DNA of 64,000 nucleotides from CAYJLF01 sp964371055. Its GTDB lineage: Bacteria; Eisenbacteria; RBG-16-71-46; CAIMUX01. Numbering within the stretch: position 1 is the first letter of the stretch; every line of letters starts with the position of its first letter. Position numbers and translations under genes: made by a program. Positions 60,942 through 64,000 of the stretch are shown here, in pieces. The stretch lies in NCBI GenBank assembly GCA_964371055.1, contig CAYJLF010000025.1, positions 10,029-74,028 of the forward strand, read 5' to 3'. The notes beneath the pieces are model-generated. The model searched no databases. It was not told the origin of the DNA and worked only from the letters and a program-made list of their open reading frames with translations.

Positions 60942-62366
60942 ATGGCGATCTCTCCATCCGAACCTCCCTCGGCTGCCGCCGCGTCGCTTCTTCGTCCTCG
61001 GCTCTTGCTGGTCGATCGCGACGTCGCCGAGGCGGGACGGATCTCCCGCTATTTCGAGGGGGAGGGGTTCGAGGTTCTGGTGGCCCGGACCACCGAACAG
61101 GCCGTCAATGCCCTCGAACGGCAGGCGTTCGACGGACTGGTGACGGAGCTGGAAGGACCGGGGATCGACGGCCTCCTGCTGTTGCGCGCCGCGCGGCGGC
61201 TCGATCCCGAGGCGATGGTGGTCCTGCTCGGCGAGCCGGACCTGATGGCGAAGGGGGCCCGCGCGATTCTGGATGGCGCGTGGGATTTCCAGACGCGCCC
61301 TCTGGTGCTGGAGAAGATCCTGGCGGGACTGCGGCGGACGGAGCGACTCCGCCGCCTGATCGGCGAGGTCCGCGATCTCAATCGGCGCCTCGACAAGAAG
61401 TACGGCCTGCGGAACATCATCGGCGCTTCGCCCGCGATCTCGCTGGCGCTCGACCGGATCCTGCAGGCCGGCCCGACCGAGGCGACGGTGCTGATCACGG
61501 GAGAGACCGGCACCGGCAAGGAGCTCGTGGCGACCGCGCTGCACCAGGCCTCCACCCGCCGGTCGGGGCCGCTCATCCGCCTGCATTGCGCCGATCTGTC
61601 GGAAGGACTGGTCGACAGCGAGCTCTTCGGACACGAGAAGGGGGCCTTCACTGGCGCCGTCGCGGCGCGGAAGGGACGCTTCGAGCTGGCCGACGGCGGC
61701 ACGATCTTCCTGGACGAGGTGGGCGAGCTGGCGGCGGGGACGCAGGTGCGGCTGCTTCGGGTGCTGCAGGAGCGCGAGTTCATTCCGGTCGGCGGCGAGG
61801 CGCCGGTGCGGGTCGATGTGCGGGTCGTCGCCGCGACCCATCACGATCTCCGCGCGCTGGTGGCCGCGGGGCGCTTCCGCGAGGATCTCTACTACCGCCT
61901 CAACGTCGTCTCGATCGAGATGCCCGCGCTGCGCCACCGGCCGCAGGACATCCCGCTCCTCGTCGAGCACTTCCTGAGCGAAGCGGCCGAGACCTACGGG
62001 CATCGCGTCCCGGGGGTCACCCATCGAGCCATGGCGCGCCTCGCGCGGTACCACTGGCCGGGCAACGTGCGCGAGTTGAAGAATGTGATCGTCGGGACGG
62101 TGATCCAGGCGCCCGGCGACCGGCCGATCGACCTCGAGGACCTGCCGCCCCTCTTCCGGTCCCTGCCGGACGAGGAGCGCCTGCTGCAGGTGCCGCTGGG
62201 CACGAGCCTGGCCGAAGTCGAGCAGCGGTTGATCGAGGCCCACCTGCGGGAGCACGGCAAGGACATCCGGGGCGCCGCCCGGGCCCTCGGGGTGAGCGTG
62301 CGGACCCTTTATCGCCGCCTCGATGCGTACCAGAAGGGAACGGACGGGGGAGCGACCCCCCGTTGA
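60942..62366 (+). CDS. Sigma-54 activator with degenerate receiver domain
   Basis: A 474-residue NtrC-family protein; in-frame ATGs at 60918 and 60930 are alternatives. The receiver (about 18-130) has lost its switch residues: phosphoacceptor Asp is Glu69 (GLVTELEGPGIDG), the acidic pair reads Asp25-Arg26, the beta4 Thr is Leu (MVVLLGEP), and the beta5 Lys is Arg (DFQTRPL). The AAA+ domain is intact: Walker A GETGTGKE, GAFTGA in HEKGAFTGAVA, Walker B IFLDEVGEL. The C-terminus has a Fis-like HTH (HGKDIRGAARALGVSVRTLY). No kinase gene is adjacent. It is divergent from the SPFH operon and directly upstream of groESL. Confidence 0.92.
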   Translation: MAISPSEPPSAAAASLLRPRLLLVDRDVAEAGRISRYFEGEGFEVLVARTTEQAVNALERQAFDGLVTELEGPGIDGLLLLRAARRLDPEAMVVLLGEPDLMAKGARAILDGAWDFQTRPLVLEKILAGLRRTERLRRLIGEVRDLNRRLDKKYGLRNIIGASPAISLALDRILQAGPTEATVLITGETGTGKELVATALHQASTRRSGPLIRLHCADLSEGLVDSELFGHEKGAFTGAVAARKGRFELADGGTIFLDEVGELAAGTQVRLLRVLQEREFIPVGGEAPVRVDVRVVAATHHDLRALVAAGRFREDLYYRLNVVSIEMPALRHRPQDIPLLVEHFLSEAAETYGHRVPGVTHRAMARLARYHWPGNVRELKNVIVGTVIQAPGDRPIDLEDLPPLFRSLPDEERLLQVPLGTSLAEVEQRLIEAHLREHGKDIRGAARALGVSVRTLYRRLDAYQKGTDGGATPR

Positions 62367-62407
62367 CCCGGACCCTGCGTCCCAGAATGAAACCCTGCGA
62401 CGGATCC

Positions 62408-62422
62408 GTGCCAATTTGGCAC
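62408..62422. promoter_or_regulatory. Perfect 15-base palindromic operator candidate
   Basis: GTGCCAATTTGGCAC, a perfect inverted repeat with a single central base. A second copy with one change lies at 62530. It starts 42 bases after the stop of the atypical sigma-54 activator. Confidence 0.55.
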
Positions 62423-62529
62423 CCATCGTCGGGACGGCGCAGGCGAGGGCGATGGATCCGATATCTTGCTGTATCTCAGTGTGTTACAGGCGGACCGCCA
62501 TGCGGGGCGGCGGGTTAGACTGAATTCAT

Positions 62530-62544
62530 GTGTCAAGCTGGCAC
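62530..62544. promoter_or_regulatory. Second copy of the palindromic operator candidate
   Basis: GTGTCAAGCTGGCAC, matching GTGCCA-N3-TGGCAC with one arm mismatch, 122 bases downstream of the first copy. Two similar sites about 12 helical turns apart upstream of groESL suggest a specific DNA-binding regulator. Confidence 0.5.
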
Positions 62545-62645
62545 GCGCCCCTCTTCCAACCTGGGACAGTGCCCGCGACCAGTTCGCGGTCCTAAATGTA
62601 ACTTGCTGTGATTGGTGCGGTTAGATCGCGCAATGTCGTTGGCAC

Positions 62646-62664
62646 GATAGTTATGGAGACTATC
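62646..62664. promoter_or_regulatory. Dyad GATAGT-N7-ACTATC upstream of groES
   Basis: Perfect 6-bp arms (62646-62651 and 62659-62664) with a 7-base spacer. It directly follows TTGGCACG (62639-62646), whose downstream part lacks the -12 GC required for sigma-54. Possible repressor site or leader hairpin. Confidence 0.35.
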
Positions 62665-62786
62665 TGGGGCGCCGACGCCTCAAGCGCGCTTCGGCGGCTG
62701 GCGGTCGGTACCCCGACGTTGTGTATCCACAGGGCGGAAAAGTCTGCCGCCCCGAGAAACCGTGCAGATGGAGGAGGAATCGCGAC

Positions 62787-63095
62787 ATGACGCAGAAGAG
62801 CGCCATCAAGATCCGTCCCCTGGGAGACCGGATCCTGGTGAAGCGGATCGAGGAAGCCGAGGAGGTGCGCGGCGGAATCATCATTCCGGACACCGCCAAG
62901 GAGAAGCCGATGCAGGGCGAGGTCAAGGCGGTCGGGCCGGGCCGTACCCTCGACGACGGCAAGGTGCACAAGCCGGACGTCAAAGTCGGCGACCGCATCC
63001 TCATGAGCAAGTACGCCGGCAGCGAAGTCAAGATCGACGGGCATGAGTTCGTCATCCTGCGCGAGGACGACGTCCTCGGGATCATCGAGCAGTAA
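62787..63095 (+). CDS. groES: Co-chaperonin GroES
   Basis: The 102-residue GroES monomer; heptamers cap GroEL. ATG 62787 follows GGAGGAG. Conserved segments: IKIRPLGDRILVKRIEEAEE, the mobile loop RGGIIIPDTAKEKPMQGEV, VGDRILMSKYAGSEVKIDG and ILREDDVLGIIE. It is followed by groEL after 111 bases. Confidence 0.98.
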   Translation: MTQKSAIKIRPLGDRILVKRIEEAEEVRGGIIIPDTAKEKPMQGEVKAVGPGRTLDDGKVHKPDVKVGDRILMSKYAGSEVKIDGHEFVILREDDVLGIIEQ

Positions 63096-63206
63096 GGGAT
63101 TCGCGGCCACCCGGGATAGGTCCGGCTGAGCCGCCCATAGACAAGAGCTCCGAGGCGGACGCGACGCGCGCCACCGCGGATGACCCGGCAAAGGGAGGTT
63201 CGAGAG

Positions 63207-64000
<794 letters not shown>

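Larger units (their letters stand above)
62367..62786 (+). other. Intergenic leader upstream of groES, 420 bases
   Basis: No gene visible. The base composition is more AT-rich than the surroundings. It contains two related 15-base palindromes (62408, 62530) and a 6-bp dyad (62646-62664), listed separately, and CTGTA-N11-TACAG at 62469-62489. I could not find a CIRCE element (TTAGCACTC-N9-GAGTGCTAA), so HrcA control of this groESL is not supported. Confidence 0.6.

Noticed and set aside
62639..62656. TTGGCACG followed by ATAG and TTATGG, sigma-54-like, upstream of groES
   Set aside because: The -12 element lacks the essential GC. CTGGGACAGTGCCCGC at 62561-62576 has correctly spaced GG and GC but poor matches elsewhere. 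Neither is convincing.
62723..62731. DnaA-box-like GTATCCACA before groES
   Set aside because: A single near-match (one base off TTATCCACA) with no cluster, no AT-rich unwinding element and no dnaA/dnaN nearby.
62367..62786. CIRCE heat-shock operator before groESL
   Set aside because: No TTAGCACTC/GAGTGCTAA pair is present; the palindromes there have a different sequence.

Overview
The window is about 64 kb of very GC-rich, gene-dense bacterial DNA. It encodes a diderm cell: there is a TonB-dependent receptor, a Wzi-like outer-membrane protein and several lipoproteins. Three large exported proteins end in FlgD-Ig/T9SS-like C-terminal domains with 'GREVPAGVYLLRL'-type endings, and there is a DUF4249-like lipoprotein and a choice-of-anchor-L protein. 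Together with an oxygen-sensitive 2-oxoacid:ferredoxin oxidoreductase and a B. subtilis-like flagellar gene order, this points to an anaerobic or microaerophilic motile member of the FCB superphylum, perhaps Eisenbacteria or Krumholzibacteriota. That assignment is an inference from gene content; no marker tree was run.

Layout. 1-20413 is a single plus-strand flagellar run: fliG(partial)-fliH-fliI-fliJ-motE-fliK-flgD-flgE-fliL-fliM-fliN-fliO-fliP-fliQ-fliR-flhB-flhA-flhF-flhG-small membrane protein-fliA, mostly with 4-20 bp overlaps. 20441-25907 continues with a charged small protein, a SwrB/DUF2802-like membrane protein, an HDOD protein, a GAF-GGDEF diguanylate cyclase and a REC-GAF-histidine kinase, probably a motility/c-di-GMP signalling tail. 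26076-30241 is an exopolysaccharide trio (polyprenyl-phosphate sugar-1-P transferase, Gfo/Idh oxidoreductase, Wzi-like protein). valS follows at 30324. 33052-37786 holds a DUF4139-like protein, a TonB receptor and a lipoprotein.

37858-46186 is the most unusual block: an exported, C-terminally anchored TPR-CHAT peptidase, an ECF sigma factor, a zinc-finger anti-sigma with an Fn3-like outer domain, a DUF6345-like exported protein with a plausible His/Cys dyad, its translationally coupled partner with a sorting domain, and a cysteine-repeat anchor-L protein. I propose this as an envelope protease/ECF signalling module. 46356-50713 carries a divergent lipoprotein/AmpG-like permease pair and an exported 14-repeat RCC1-like protein.

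50714-62366 is regulatory and metabolic: a near-consensus sigma-54 promoter with upstream dyads in front of a receiver-like protein, a vorDB-vorAC operon (beta and gamma fused) closed by a terminator, an NtrC/NtrB-type pair, a minus-strand zinc-ribbon/SPFH/helical-protein operon, and a second sigma-54 activator whose receiver domain has lost its phosphorylation residues. The window ends with groES and the 5' part of groEL, preceded by a 420-bp leader containing two copies of a GTGCCA-N3-TGGCAC-like operator.
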